Source: Sphingobium sp. V4 (GTDB lineage Bacteria; Pseudomonadota; Alphaproteobacteria; Sphingomonadales; Sphingomonadaceae). From it: 64,000 nucleotides of DNA. The notes below the pieces were generated by a model that was given only the letters and a program-made list of their open reading frames with translations, was not told the origin of the DNA and did not search any database. The stretch covers positions 614,501 through 678,500 of the forward strand of contig NZ_CP081002.1 in NCBI RefSeq assembly GCF_029590555.1, written 5' to 3'. Each line of letters opens with the position of its first letter. Within the stretch, counting starts at the first letter, position 1. Of the stretch, positions 1 to 9,256 are shown piece after piece. Made by a program: the position numbers and the translations under genes.

Positions 1-1
1 G

Positions 2-1228
2 ACCCGAACATTGCCGGACCGTGCCCGGAAGGATGCGGCGCGGGTTGACGCCGTCATCGCCGCAGGACGCGATCCAGGACCGCTGGCTGGCGTCCCCTAT
101 GGCGTCAAGGATCTGTTCGACATCGCCGGCCTGCCGACCACCGCCGGGTCCCGCCTCTATGCCGATGCACCGCCGGCCACTGGCGACGCCGAAGCCGTCA
201 GGCGGCTGCACGCCGCCGGCGCGGTGCTGGTGGCGACGCTCAACATGGACGAGTTCGCCTATGGCTTCGCGACGATCAACGCGCGCCACGGCACGACGCG
301 CAACCCGCATGATGTGCGCCGCCTCGCTGGCGGATCATCGGGCGGGTCAGCCGCCGCAGTCGCGGCCGGCCTTCTTCCCTTCTCGCTCGGGTCCGACACC
401 AATGGGTCGATCCGCGTACCGGCCAGCCTGACCGGCCTCTATGGCTTCAAGCCCACGCATGGCGACCTGCCGATGGCCGGCGTCTTTCCGTTCGCCGACA
501 GTTTCGACGATATCGGCCCCTTCACCCGATCGCTGGCCGACATGATCCTTATCTGGGAGGTGCTGAGCGGCCGATCCGCCGCCGTCTGCGGGGACACGCC
601 GCTGCGTATCGCCCGGCTGGGCGGTCGCTTTGCGGAGAATGTCGATCCCGATCAGGTCGCCGCGATGACGGCGATCGCACCCGACGCCCCGGTCGTCGTG
701 CTGCCCGACATCGCCCGCGCCCGCTCCGCCGCCTTCCTCATCACCGCCTGCGAAGGCGGACGGCTGCATCGCGCGGCGCTGGCGCGGGACGCCATGGCGT
801 TCGATCCACAGGTGCGCGACCGGCTGACAGCCGGCGCGCTGCTGCCGGAAGGCTTGTACGAAGAGGCACAGGCATTCCGAGCCCGCCTCCGCGCGACGCT
901 ACTCGACCTGATCGCCCCCCATGACGTGCTGATCGCGCCCGCCACACCCTGCACCGCCCCCCCGGTCGACGATCCCCGCATCCTGATCGACGGCGCGATG
1001 ACGCCGGCGCGCGCCGACCTTGGCATCCATACGCAGCCGATCAGCTTCATCGGCTTCCCTTCGCTCAGCATTCCGCTCTATCGTCCCGGACGGCTGCCAT
1101 TGGGACTGCAACTGATCGGCAAACCAGGCGGCGAGCCGGCATTGTTCCGGCTGGCCGCCATGCTGGAGCAACAGGGAATTACCGGCGTAACAAGGCCGGA
1201 GCGCGCATATTCGGGGGACATTGCATGA
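2..1228 (+). CDS. hpxY: AtzE/HpxY-type amidase (5' end outside window)
   Basis: Amidase-signature hydrolase, cytoplasmic. The frame is open to the first bases of the window and the catalytic Lys ([10 protein letters not shown]) lies only about 33 codons from the first possible start, so roughly 40 N-terminal residues are probably missing. The Ser-cisSer-Lys triad is recognisable: Lys in GVPYGVKD, the [10 protein letters not shown] loop, and the nucleophilic Ser in [12 protein letters not shown]. The GSDTNGS version, with Asn where most amidases have Gly, is typical of the AtzE/HpxY subgroup as I remember it. HpxY is encoded beside HpxW and HpxZ in the Klebsiella hpx urate cluster, and both partners occur downstream here, which supports a role in oxalurate or another ureide amide step. 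The exact substrate is inferred. The stop overlaps the next start (ATGA). Confidence 0.85.
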   Translation, partial: TRTLPDRARKDAARVDAVIAAGRDPGPLAGVPYGVKDLFDIAGLPTTAGSRLYADAPPATGDAEAVRRLHAAGAVLVATLNMDEFAYGFATINARHGTTRNPHDVRRLAGGSSGGSAAAVAAGLLPFSLGSDTNGSIRVPASLTGLYGFKPTHGDLPMAGVFPFADSFDDIGPFTRSLADMILIWEVLSGRSAAVCGDTPLRIARLGGRFAENVDPDQVAAMTAIAPDAPVVVLPDIARARSAAFLITACEGGRLHRAALARDAMAFDPQVRDRLTAGALLPEGLYEEAQAFRARLRATLLDLIAPHDVLIAPATPCTAPPVDDPRILIDGAMTPARADLGIHTQPISFIGFPSLSIPLYRPGRLPLGLQLIGKPGGEPALFRLAAMLEQQGITGVTRPERAYSGDIA

Positions 1229-2592
1229 CGCAGCCGCACGTCGCGGATCTACAAGCGCCACAGGAACGGGCGGGAACATTGGACCGCTATTTCGCGCTCA
1301 GCGAGCGGGGCACCTCCGCACGCACGGAGGTGCTGGCCGGGATCACCACCTTTCTCACCATGGCCTATATCGTGCTGGTCAATCCGGCGATTTTGGGCGC
1401 GGCGGGAATGCCGGTGGCGTCGGTCGCGGCGGCCACCTGCTTCGCTGCCGCCTTCGCCTCGATCCTGATGGGCCTGACCGCCAATGTCCCGCTGGCGCTG
1501 GCCCCGGGCATGGGGTTGAACGCCTATTTCGCCTTCACCGTCGTGGGGCAGATGGGGGTGCCCTGGCCAGTCGCGCTGGGCTGTGTCTTCCTCTCCGGCG
1601 TCGCCTTCCTCATCCTGACGCTGACCGGCGTGCGGCAGTTGATCGTCGCGGTCATCCCGACCTATCTGTTCGCGGCGGTCGCCGGCGGCATCGGCCTGTT
1701 CATCGGCTTCATCGGCCTGAAGAATGCGGGCATCGTAGGCGCCAATCCCGCGACCTTCGTGGCGCTGGGCGACCTGAAAGCCCCCGGCGCGGCGCTGGCG
1801 CTGCTGGGATTGCTGCTGATCGGCACATTGAGCGTGTGGAATGTGCGCGGCGCGATGCTGATCGGCATCGTCGCCACCACGATCGTCGGCTGGCTGACCG
1901 GCATGGTGACGATCAGCCCCGAACCCTATAGCCTGGAAGCGCTGACCGGCACCGCCTTTCAGCTGGACCTGCCCGGCGTGTTCGGGTTGACCGGCAGCCA
2001 TGGCCTGGGCCTGCTCGAAATCCTCTTCGTCTTCCTGTTCGTCGACCTGTTCGACAATATCGGCACGCTGGTCGCGGTTACGAAGCGCGCGGGGCTGATG
2101 GATGCGGCCGGGCGCATACCCGGCCTCAACCGTATCCTGACGACGGACGCGATCGCCACCATCGTCGGGTCGATGGCGGGGACCAGCACCGTCACTTCCT
2201 ATGTCGAGAGCGCGGCGGGTGTGCAGGCAGGCGGGCGCACGGGCCTCACCGCCGTCGTCACCGGCATCCTCTTCCTCGCCACCATGTTCGTCGCCCCCTA
2301 CGCCCAGCTGGTGCCGCTCGCGGCGACCGCGCCCGCGCTCATCATCGTCGGTGGCCTGATGCTGTTGCCGCTGACGGAGGTGGAATGGGAAGACCCGATG
2401 TCGGCCATTCCCGCCTTCCTGACCGTCGCGCTGATTCCGCTGACCTTCTCGATCGCCAATGGCCTGGCCTTCGGCATCACCGCCCATGCCGCCTTGAAGG
2501 CGCTGCGCGGCACGGCGACGCGCAAGGACTGGTTCCTGTTCCTGCTCGCAGGGCTGTTCGTCATACGCTTCGTCTGGATGGGAGCAGCCTGA
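1225..2592 (+). CDS. NCS2-family purine base permease, AzgA type
   Basis: Inner-membrane purine base:cation symporter of 455 aa with about 12-14 hydrophobic segments. The N-terminal GTSARTEVLAGITTFLTMAY and the membrane motifs ALAPGMGLNAYFAF, DLFDNIGTLV and ESAAGVQAGGRTG are diagnostic of the AzgA/GhxP/PurP branch (adenine, guanine, hypoxanthine) rather than the xanthine/uracil branch. It starts inside the stop of the amidase (ATGA overlap) and runs directly into the next gene, so it belongs to the purine degradation operon and probably supplies it with 6-oxo or 6-amino purine bases. Substrate preference within the AzgA group cannot be read from the sequence. Confidence 0.92.
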   Translation: MTQPHVADLQAPQERAGTLDRYFALSERGTSARTEVLAGITTFLTMAYIVLVNPAILGAAGMPVASVAAATCFAAAFASILMGLTANVPLALAPGMGLNAYFAFTVVGQMGVPWPVALGCVFLSGVAFLILTLTGVRQLIVAVIPTYLFAAVAGGIGLFIGFIGLKNAGIVGANPATFVALGDLKAPGAALALLGLLLIGTLSVWNVRGAMLIGIVATTIVGWLTGMVTISPEPYSLEALTGTAFQLDLPGVFGLTGSHGLGLLEILFVFLFVDLFDNIGTLVAVTKRAGLMDAAGRIPGLNRILTTDAIATIVGSMAGTSTVTSYVESAAGVQAGGRTGLTAVVTGILFLATMFVAPYAQLVPLAATAPALIIVGGLMLLPLTEVEWEDPMSAIPAFLTVALIPLTFSIANGLAFGITAHAALKALRGTATRKDWFLFLLAGLFVIRFVWMGAA

Positions 2593-3506
2593 TGCGCCTC
2601 TTCGCCCTCGCCCTGCTGGCGCTCGTCCTCTCCTCCCCGGCGCTCGCGCGCAAGGCGGACAGCACGCCGCGCACCGTGGTCATGACCGCCTTCCTCCCCG
2701 AATGGGACGCGCTGGTGAAGTCGGTCGAAAAGCCTAGGCGGCATCAGATCAACGGCATGACCTTCCTGACCGGCAAGATGGCGGGGAAGCCGGTACTGCT
2801 GATGCAAAGCGGCGTCAGCATGGTTAACGCCGCGATGAACACGCAGTTGGTGCTGGACCGTTTCAATGTGCGGCGCATCGTCTTTTCCGGCATTGCCGGC
2901 GGGGTCGATCCCGGCCTGTCGATCGGCGACGTCATCGTGCCGCAGGACTGGGCGCAATATCTGGAGGTGTCCTTCGCCCGCCAGACCGGCGAGGGATGGA
3001 AGGCCCCGGAGACGGTCGATGCCAACGCACCCGCCAACTGGGGCATGATGTTCCCGCGCGGCGTGCGCATCGGCAATGCGACCGAGCCGGTGAAGCGCCA
3101 TTACAGCTTCAGCGTCGATCCCGCGATGCTCGAACTGGCGCAGAAAGTGGCGAGCGATGTCAAGCTGGAGCGCTGCGTCCAGAATGAGGGCGCGCGCCCC
3201 GCCTGCCTGCCGCATGATCCCAAGATCGTCGTCGGCGGCACCGGGGTTTCGGCGGGCGTCTTCGCCGACAATGCCGAGTTCCGCGATTATCTGGGCAGCG
3301 CATGGAAGGCGCGGGTGCTGGACATGGAAAGCGCGGCGGTGGCCCAGGTCGCCTATGCCAATGGCGTACCGGCGATCGTTTTTCGCAGCCTCTCCGATCT
3401 TGCCGGCGGCGACGCGGGCGAGAACCAGATGGTCGCCTTCATGGCATTGGCCTCGGTCAACAGCGCGCATGTCGTGCGCGCCTTCGTCGCGGCGTTGCCT
3501 GACTGA
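2592..3506 (+). CDS. Secreted MTAN/PNP-family nucleosidase
   Basis: Nucleoside N-ribosidase/phosphorylase of the PNP_UDP_1 fold, 304 aa. The start at 2592 overlaps the permease stop and gives a classical signal peptide (MRLFALALLALVLSSPALA), so the enzyme is predicted to be periplasmic, unlike housekeeping MTA/SAH nucleosidase. The fold motifs are present: FSGIAGGVDPGLSIGD, the ribose-binding DMESAAVAQ, and RSLSDLAGG with the Asp that protonates the base in MTA/SAH nucleosidases. Location between two purine genes suggests it frees purine bases from nucleosides in the periplasm for the adjacent AzgA-type permease. Substrate and whether it is a hydrolase or a phosphorylase are not determined by sequence. 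Confidence 0.85.
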   Translation: MRLFALALLALVLSSPALARKADSTPRTVVMTAFLPEWDALVKSVEKPRRHQINGMTFLTGKMAGKPVLLMQSGVSMVNAAMNTQLVLDRFNVRRIVFSGIAGGVDPGLSIGDVIVPQDWAQYLEVSFARQTGEGWKAPETVDANAPANWGMMFPRGVRIGNATEPVKRHYSFSVDPAMLELAQKVASDVKLERCVQNEGARPACLPHDPKIVVGGTGVSAGVFADNAEFRDYLGSAWKARVLDMESAAVAQVAYANGVPAIVFRSLSDLAGGDAGENQMVAFMALASVNSAHVVRAFVAALPD

Positions 3507-5083
3507 TGGCGCTGGCGACCATATCGGGCCGCAACGGCATGGTGACTGCGCCGCATCATCTGGCGAGCGCGGCGGGGCTGAGCGTGCTGCGCGATGGCGG
3601 CAACGCGGCGGAGGCGTGCGTCGCGGTCGCCGCTTGCCTGGCGGTGGTCTACCCGCACATGACCGGGATCGGCGGCGATGGCTTCTGGGTCATTCGCGAG
3701 CCGGACGGAAAGGTCCATGCGATCCATGGTTGCGGCGGCGCGGCGGGGAAGGCCGACCTGTCGCTCTATGCCGGGTTGCACGCGGTGCCAACGCGCGGGC
3801 CACTGGCGGCAAATACGGTGGCGGGGACGATTTCCGGCTGGGCGGCGGCGCTGGAGGGCGGCACGCTGCCGCTGGCGCGCCTGCTGCGCGATGCGATTGC
3901 CCATGCGCGAGCGGGCGTGACGGTCACGGCGGGCGGCGCGGGGATCGCAGCGGCCAAGGGCGTCGAGTTGCGCGGGCAACCCGGTGCCTATGCCGCGATC
4001 TTCGAGCCGGAAGGCCGACCGTTGCACCAGGGAGACCTGCTGCGCCAGTCGGCGCTGGCCGATACGCTTGAAAGACTCTCGGACGAGGGATTGGCGAGCT
4101 TCTACAATGGCGCGCTGGCGGCCGACATCGCCGCCGATCTGGCGGCGCTGGGTAGTCCCGTTTCCACTGCCGATCTCACCGCGCATCGGGCAACGCGGCC
4201 CGACCCGCTGCATGTCGGGATCAGGGGCGCGACCCTCCATAACAGCGCGCCGCCGACGCAGGGTTTTGCCTCGCTGCTGATCCTCGCCCTGTTCGACAGG
4301 CTGCACGCCGACGCCGCGGATGGCTTCGACCATGTCCATGGGCTGGTGGAGGCGACCAAGCAGGCCTTCCTGATCCGTGACGCGCATGTCGGCGACCCGG
4401 CCTTCCACGATTATGACTGGCAGGGATTGCTGGACGATCCCGCCGCGCTGGATGCGCTGGCGGCGCGGATCGATCCGGCCCGCGCCCTTCCATGGCCACA
4501 ACCGCCGCAATGGGGCGATACCTGCTGGTTCGGGGCCGCCGATGGCGAGGGGCGCGTCGTGTCCTGCATCCAGTCCACCTATTTCGAGTTCGGATCGGGG
4601 CTGGTGCTACCGCGGACCGGCATCACGTGGCAGAATCGCGGAGCCAGCTTCCGGCTGGCGGGGAGCGGCTGGAACGCGCTCAAGCCCGGCCGCAAGCCCT
4701 TCCACACGCTGAACCCGGCGCTCGCCTGTTTCGATGACGGGCGGGTCATGGCCTATGGCACGATGGGCGGCGAGGGCCAGCCGCAGACGCAGGCCGCTTT
4801 GTTCACGCGCTACGCCCGCTATGGCGTCGACTTGCAGGAGGCTGTCAGCGCGCCGCGCTGGTTGCTGGGCCGGACATGGGGCGACCAGTCGACCACGTTC
4901 AAGCTGGAGGAGGGGTTCGACGACAGCCTTTACGCGAACCTCGCCGCCGCCGGTCATGATGTCGAGCGGGTCGGCCCGCTGACCGCGACCATGGGCCATG
5001 CCGGGGCAATCGTCCGCCATGGCGACGGGCTGCTGGAGGGCGCGACCGATCCGCGCAGCGACGGCGCTGTGGCGACATGGTGA
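3506..5083 (+). CDS. hpxW: Oxamate amidohydrolase HpxW (gamma-glutamyltransferase-like Ntn hydrolase)
   Basis: 525-aa member of the gamma-glutamyltranspeptidase family without a signal peptide, so cytoplasmic. It begins with the family's ISGRNGMVTAPHHLAS and GGNAAEACVA segments. Alignment by eye places the autocatalytic nucleophile at Thr339 in QWGDTCWFG, followed by the small-subunit sequence QSTYFEFGSGLVLP. Such proteins self-cleave before this Thr into alpha and beta chains. Klebsiella HpxW hydrolyses oxamate to oxalate and ammonia at the end of urate breakdown, and the surrounding allantoate, ureidoglycine and HpxZ genes support the same job. A plain GGT is less likely because it would be exported and would carry a TTHFS-type motif. 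Confidence 0.85.
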   Translation: MALATISGRNGMVTAPHHLASAAGLSVLRDGGNAAEACVAVAACLAVVYPHMTGIGGDGFWVIREPDGKVHAIHGCGGAAGKADLSLYAGLHAVPTRGPLAANTVAGTISGWAAALEGGTLPLARLLRDAIAHARAGVTVTAGGAGIAAAKGVELRGQPGAYAAIFEPEGRPLHQGDLLRQSALADTLERLSDEGLASFYNGALAADIAADLAALGSPVSTADLTAHRATRPDPLHVGIRGATLHNSAPPTQGFASLLILALFDRLHADAADGFDHVHGLVEATKQAFLIRDAHVGDPAFHDYDWQGLLDDPAALDALAARIDPARALPWPQPPQWGDTCWFGAADGEGRVVSCIQSTYFEFGSGLVLPRTGITWQNRGASFRLAGSGWNALKPGRKPFHTLNPALACFDDGRVMAYGTMGGEGQPQTQAALFTRYARYGVDLQEAVSAPRWLLGRTWGDQSTTFKLEEGFDDSLYANLAAAGHDVERVGPLTATMGHAGAIVRHGDGLLEGATDPRSDGAVATW

Positions 5084-6312
5084 GCGGCGGCGCGAGAGCA
5101 GTGGCGCGCTGCGACGCGCTGGGCGTGCCCCCCTATAGCGACATGGCGGGCGGCCTGTATCGCGGCTATCTGACCCCGGCCTACGCAGCGGCGCAGGCGG
5201 CGCTGGGCGGATGGATGGAAGAGGCCGGGATGGCCGTGTATTTGGACCCCGCCGCCAATCTCGTCGGCCGATATGAGGGGACCGATCCTTCGGCCTCCGC
5301 CCTGCTGATTGGCAGCCATCTCGACAGCGTGCGCAATGCCGGGCGATATGACGGGCCATTGGGGATCATGCTGGGTGTTGAGTCAGTTGACGCATTGCGT
5401 CGCGCCGGAAAGCGGATGCCCTTTCCGATCGAGGTCATCGCTTTCGGCGACGAGGAAGGGTCGCGCTTTCCCGCCGCCATGCTGACCAGCCGGGCGGTGG
5501 CCGGGACGCTGGAAGCGGCGGCGCTGGATCTGACGGACGGCGATGGCGTCGCGCTTGCGGATGCAGGCGTCGATGTCGGCACCTATCTCTCCGCCGCCCG
5601 CACGCCCGGTTCCACGCTGGCCTATCTGGAAGCGCATATCGAACAGGGTCCGGTGCTGGAGGCGCAGGGGCTGGCGCTCGGCACCGTCACTGGCATCGCG
5701 GCGCAATTGCGCTATCAGGTGACGCTCATGGGCACGGCCGGCCATGCCGGCACCACGTCGATGCCGTTGCGCCGAGACGCGCTGGCCGGGGCGGCGGAGG
5801 CGATGCTTGCAGTGGAGGCGCTCGCGCGCGAGGACAGTTCGGACCTTGTCGCCACGGTGGGACGGATCGACGCGCTGCCGGGTGCGGCCAATGTCATTCC
5901 TGGCGAGGTCCGCTTTACGCTCGATATCCGGTCGGGGGACCAGTCCCGGCGTGATCGCACGGCAGAGAATATCCTCGATGCCATAACCAGCATCGCGGAC
6001 CGGCGCGGACTGGATTTCGCAGCGACGCTGGTCCACGACCTGCCCGCCAGTCCCTGTGATCCGCAACTCATGGACCTGATGGACGCAGCCATCGCCGGCA
6101 CCGGACAGCCAGCCTTCCGCCTGGTATCGGGCGCCGGGCATGATGCGATGGTGATGGCGGCGCTCTGCCCGACCGCGATGCTGTTCATCCGCTGCAAGGA
6201 CGGGATCAGCCACAATCCGGCCGAACATGTCGATCCCGCTGATGCGCAAGCCGCGTTGCAGGTTATGCTGGGCTTCATCGGAAAACTGGGAGAGACTTTT
6301 GTCGCCGCTTGA
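5077..6312 (+). CDS. hpxK: Allantoate amidohydrolase (M20 Zn hydrolase)
   Basis: Metal-dependent M20/hydantoinase-carbamoylase family enzyme, 411 aa, predicted to hydrolyse allantoate to ureidoglycine, CO2 and ammonia. Metal ligands are visible in order: GSHLDSV, the Asp of RYDGPLG, FGDEEGSRF, EAHIEQGPVLE, and the C-terminal GISHNPAEHV. The dimerisation/lid segment contains AGHAGTTSMPLR, typical of N-carbamoyl amidohydrolases. ATG 5077 overlaps the end of hpxW by 7 bp; GTG 5080 is an alternative. The product is the substrate of the aminotransferase encoded next, which favours allantoate over ureidopropionate or carbamoyl amino acids. Confidence 0.88.
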   Translation: MVSGGARAVARCDALGVPPYSDMAGGLYRGYLTPAYAAAQAALGGWMEEAGMAVYLDPAANLVGRYEGTDPSASALLIGSHLDSVRNAGRYDGPLGIMLGVESVDALRRAGKRMPFPIEVIAFGDEEGSRFPAAMLTSRAVAGTLEAAALDLTDGDGVALADAGVDVGTYLSAARTPGSTLAYLEAHIEQGPVLEAQGLALGTVTGIAAQLRYQVTLMGTAGHAGTTSMPLRRDALAGAAEAMLAVEALAREDSSDLVATVGRIDALPGAANVIPGEVRFTLDIRSGDQSRRDRTAENILDAITSIADRRGLDFAATLVHDLPASPCDPQLMDLMDAAIAGTGQPAFRLVSGAGHDAMVMAALCPTAMLFIRCKDGISHNPAEHVDPADAQAALQVMLGFIGKLGETFVAA

Positions 6313-7549
6313 TGCACCTCTGACTTCCGGCCTCTTCGGCGAGATCGACCCGCCCCAGCGGCTGCTGATGGGGCCGGGGCCGGTCAACGCCCATCCCCGC
6401 GTGCTGCGCGCCATGTCGGCCGACCTGCTGGGCCAGTTCGACCCGGAAATGACCGGCTATATGAACCAGGTCATGGCGCTCTATCGCCCGATCTTCGGCA
6501 CGCAGAACCAGTGGACGATGCTGGTCGATGGCACCGCGCGCGCCGGGATCGAAGCAGCGCTGGTCAGCATCGTCGCGCCGGGCGACACCGTGCTGGTGGT
6601 CAATTTCGGCCGGTTCGGCCTGTTGCTCCAGGAGATTCTCGGCCGCATCGGCGCGGCAATCGAGAGGGTGGATGTGCCCTGGGGCGAAACCGTGCCCCTC
6701 GACGCCATTGCCGCAGCGATCGGACGGGTGCAGCCCAGGGTCGTCGCGACCATCCATGGCGATACCTCCACCACCATGGCGCAGCCGCTCGATGGGCTGG
6801 GCGATCTGTGCGCGGCGGCGGGGGCTTTGCTCTATGTCGATGCGACCGCGACGATCGGCGGAATGGAATTGGCGGCCGACCGCTGGGGCGCCGACATCGT
6901 CACCGGCGGCTTGCAGAAGTGCCTGGGCGGGCCTTCCGGGTCCGCGCCGATCACCATTTCCAACAAGGCTGCGGCGCTGATCCAGGGGCGCAAGCATGTC
7001 GAGGCGGGCATAAGGCGGGACGACATCATCGATGGCGCAGGGCCGCGCATCGGCTCCAACTATTTCGACCTCGCCATGATCATGGATTACTGGAGCGACA
7101 AGCGCCTCAACCATCATACCGAAGCGACCTCGATGCTCTATGCCGCGCGGGAATGTGCGCGGATCATGCTGGGGGAAGGGCTGGAGGCGCGCTACGCCCG
7201 CCATGCCGCTGCCGGCCGCGCGATGACGACCGGGCTGCGCGCCATGGGCCTCACCGTCTTCGGCGACGATGCCCATCGCATGACCAATGTGACGGGCGTG
7301 TTCATCCCGCAGGGCGTCGATGGCGAGCGGGTTCGCACGATGATGCGGGAGGCGTTCGAGATCGAGATCGGCACCGCCTTCGGCCCGCTCCAGGGGCGTA
7401 TCTGGCGGATCGGCGCGATGGGTTATAATGCGATGCGGCACAAGGTGCTGATTACGCTGGGCGCGCTGGAGGCGTGCCTGCGGCGCGAGGGGCTCGCCCT
7501 GCCCGCAGGCGAAGCGGTGACGGCGGCGATGGAGGCATGGGACGCATGA
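6299..7549 (+). CDS. pucG: (S)-ureidoglycine-glyoxylate aminotransferase (PucG/HpxJ)
   Basis: Class V PLP aminotransferase, 416 aa. Known PucG enzymes transfer the amino group of ureidoglycine to glyoxylate, giving oxalurate and glycine. It carries the family opening LLMGPGPVNAHPRVLRAM, the QFDPEMTGYMNQVMALYR segment, and the PLP Lys in TGGLQKCLGGPSG (Lys207 from the chosen start). No ATG lies upstream of LLMGPGPV in a sensible place. TTG 6299, preceded by GGGAGAG at 6288-6294 and overlapping the end of hpxK, keeps the conserved N terminus, whereas ATG 6368 would delete part of it. Its production of oxalurate explains why hpxY, hpxW and hpxZ are in this operon. Confidence 0.88.
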   Translation: MSPLDAPLTSGLFGEIDPPQRLLMGPGPVNAHPRVLRAMSADLLGQFDPEMTGYMNQVMALYRPIFGTQNQWTMLVDGTARAGIEAALVSIVAPGDTVLVVNFGRFGLLLQEILGRIGAAIERVDVPWGETVPLDAIAAAIGRVQPRVVATIHGDTSTTMAQPLDGLGDLCAAAGALLYVDATATIGGMELAADRWGADIVTGGLQKCLGGPSGSAPITISNKAAALIQGRKHVEAGIRRDDIIDGAGPRIGSNYFDLAMIMDYWSDKRLNHHTEATSMLYAARECARIMLGEGLEARYARHAAAGRAMTTGLRAMGLTVFGDDAHRMTNVTGVFIPQGVDGERVRTMMREAFEIEIGTAFGPLQGRIWRIGAMGYNAMRHKVLITLGALEACLRREGLALPAGEAVTAAMEAWDA

Positions 7550-8421
7550 CCCCGCCCCGCGACCTGATCGGCTATGGCGCCACCCCGCCCGATCCGCGCT
7601 GGCCTGGCGGGGCGCGGGTCGCCGTGCAGTTCGTCGTCAACTATGAGGAGGGTGCGGAAAACAGCGTCCTTAACGGCGACAAGGGGTCCGAAGCCTTCCT
7701 GTCCGAAATGGTCGGCGCGCAGAGCCATCCCGACCGGGCGATGGCGATGGAGAGCCTTTATGAATATGGCAGCCGCGCCGGCTTCTGGCGGCTTCATCGG
7801 ATGTTTACCGAGCACGGCCTGCCCGTCACGGTCTTCGGCGTGGCCAATGCGATGGCCATGAACCCGGCGGCCGTCGAAGCAATGCTGGCGGCCGATTGGG
7901 AAATCGCCAGTCACGGCCTCAAATGGATCGACTATCAAACGGTGCCCGAAGACGTGGAGCGGGCGCATATCGCGCAGGCCATCGCGCTGCACACCTGCCT
8001 GACCGGCGGCCGGCCCTTGGGCTGGTATCAGGGCCGCACATCGCCCAACACAGCCCGGCTGGTGCGGGAAGAAGGCGGCTTCGTCTATGATGCGGACAGC
8101 TATGCCGACGACTTGCCTTATTATAGCGAAGGCCAGCTGATCGTCCCCTATACGCTCGACGCCAACGACATGAAGATGGTCGCCTATAACGGCTTTACCG
8201 AGGGCGAGCAGTTCTTCCGCTATCTGCGCGACACGTTCGACCAGCTCCGTGAGGAAGGCGGGCGGATGATGTCGGTCGGCCTGCATGGCCGCATCGCCGG
8301 CCGCCCAGCCCGCGCCCGCGCGCTGGCCCGCTTCCTCGATCATGTGATCGACAGCGGTGACGCCTGGGTAGCGCGCCGCATCGACATCGCCCGCCACTGG
8401 ATGGAGGTTCACCCCGCATGA
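7546..8421 (+). CDS. puuE: Allantoinase PuuE, polysaccharide-deacetylase type
   Basis: 291-aa protein of the polysaccharide deacetylase (NodB) fold, in the subgroup recruited as a metal-independent allantoinase that opens allantoin to allantoate. Evidence is the N-terminal RDLIGYGATPPDPRWPGGAR, VNYEEGAENSVLNGD, the WEIASHGLKWIDYQ segment and HGRIAGRPARARAL near the C terminus, all characteristic of PuuE. The start is ATG 7546, forming an ATGA overlap with the aminotransferase; a longer reading from 7474 only translates the neighbour out of frame. No DAL1/AllB-type amidohydrolase allantoinase is in the window, so this gene must supply the step. Confidence 0.9.
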   Translation: MTPPRDLIGYGATPPDPRWPGGARVAVQFVVNYEEGAENSVLNGDKGSEAFLSEMVGAQSHPDRAMAMESLYEYGSRAGFWRLHRMFTEHGLPVTVFGVANAMAMNPAAVEAMLAADWEIASHGLKWIDYQTVPEDVERAHIAQAIALHTCLTGGRPLGWYQGRTSPNTARLVREEGGFVYDADSYADDLPYYSEGQLIVPYTLDANDMKMVAYNGFTEGEQFFRYLRDTFDQLREEGGRMMSVGLHGRIAGRPARARALARFLDHVIDSGDAWVARRIDIARHWMEVHPA

Positions 8422-8798
8422 CCATCGACGATCCCGACCTGCTTGCCGAAATGACCGCCGCTTTCATGGAATATGAGCGCGCGCTGATGGAAGACGACAT
8501 CCCCGCGATGGACGCCCTGTTCCATGATGCACCGACCACCAACCGCTATGGCGTGGGCGAAGTGCTTTACGGCATCGAAGAGATACGCGAATTCCGCAAG
8601 GGCCGTGGCGGATCGCCGCAGCGCAAGCTGGGGAAGGTGGCGATCACGGTTTACGGCGACAGCTTTGCCACGGCGGACGCCGAGTTCTTCCGCGAGAATA
8701 GCGACCGACGCGGCCGACAGACACAGAGCTGGGTCAAGTTCGCCGATGGCTGGAAGGTGGTGTCCGCGCACGTCAGCCTGGAGGGGAACACCCATTGA
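8418..8798 (+). CDS. hpxZ: Oxalurate catabolism protein HpxZ (SnoaL-like)
   Basis: 126-aa protein of the HpxZ/DUF3225 family, which has a small alpha+beta SnoaL/NTF2-like fold. Characteristic segments are MEYERALMEDDIPAMDALF, NRYGVGEVLYGIEEIREFR, ADAEFFRENS and TQSWVKFADGWKVVSAHVS. In the Klebsiella hpxWXYZ set it is linked genetically to oxalurate use, but its biochemical role is not established to my knowledge. It is ATGA-coupled to puuE upstream and overlaps uraD by four bases downstream. A regulatory or auxiliary enzymatic role with HpxY/HpxW is inference. Confidence 0.85.
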   Translation: MTIDDPDLLAEMTAAFMEYERALMEDDIPAMDALFHDAPTTNRYGVGEVLYGIEEIREFRKGRGGSPQRKLGKVAITVYGDSFATADAEFFRENSDRRGRQTQSWVKFADGWKVVSAHVSLEGNTH

Positions 8799-9256
8799 CC
8801 GGCCCCAAACAGCCATTGTTCGAACATAGTCCCTGGATCGAGGCGCGGGCCGACGCGCGCCCCTCCTCTGGCGACCGATGGGCGGATTTGATGGCGGTCG
8901 TCCACAGCGCCAGCGGCGAAGAACAGCTTGCCCTGATCCGCGCGCATCCCGAACTGGCGGGCAAGGCGGCGATCGACCGGACATTGACCGACGCATCGGC
9001 GGCGGAACAGGCAAGCGCCGGCCTCGACCGCCTGACGCCAGAGGAATTTGCGCGCTTCCATGCGCTGAACGCCGCCTATCGCGAACGCTTCGGATTCCCC
9101 TTCATCATCTGCGTGCGGCTGACCGACAAGGCAGGTATATTAGCGGCCATGGAAGAGCGTCTGCGTCACGATCGGGACGAGGAGATCGCCACCGCCATCG
9201 CCCAGATCGGCGAGATCGTCCGCCTACGGCTTAAGGATATGGAGGCGGGAGCATGA
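8795..9256 (+). CDS. uraD: OHCU decarboxylase
   Basis: 153-aa 2-oxo-4-hydroxy-4-carboxy-5-ureidoimidazoline decarboxylase, which makes (S)-allantoin stereospecifically from the product of UraH. Family motifs are FEHSPWIEARA near the N terminus, IRAHPELAGKAA containing the catalytic His, SAAEQASAGLDRL and FRFPFI-type RFGFPFIICV. The start is TTG 8795 in a TTGA overlap with hpxZ; no ATG upstream would preserve the N-terminal FEHSPW motif. Its length is close to that of stand-alone bacterial UraD. Confidence 0.9.
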   Translation: MTGPKQPLFEHSPWIEARADARPSSGDRWADLMAVVHSASGEEQLALIRAHPELAGKAAIDRTLTDASAAEQASAGLDRLTPEEFARFHALNAAYRERFGFPFIICVRLTDKAGILAAMEERLRHDRDEEIATAIAQIGEIVRLRLKDMEAGA

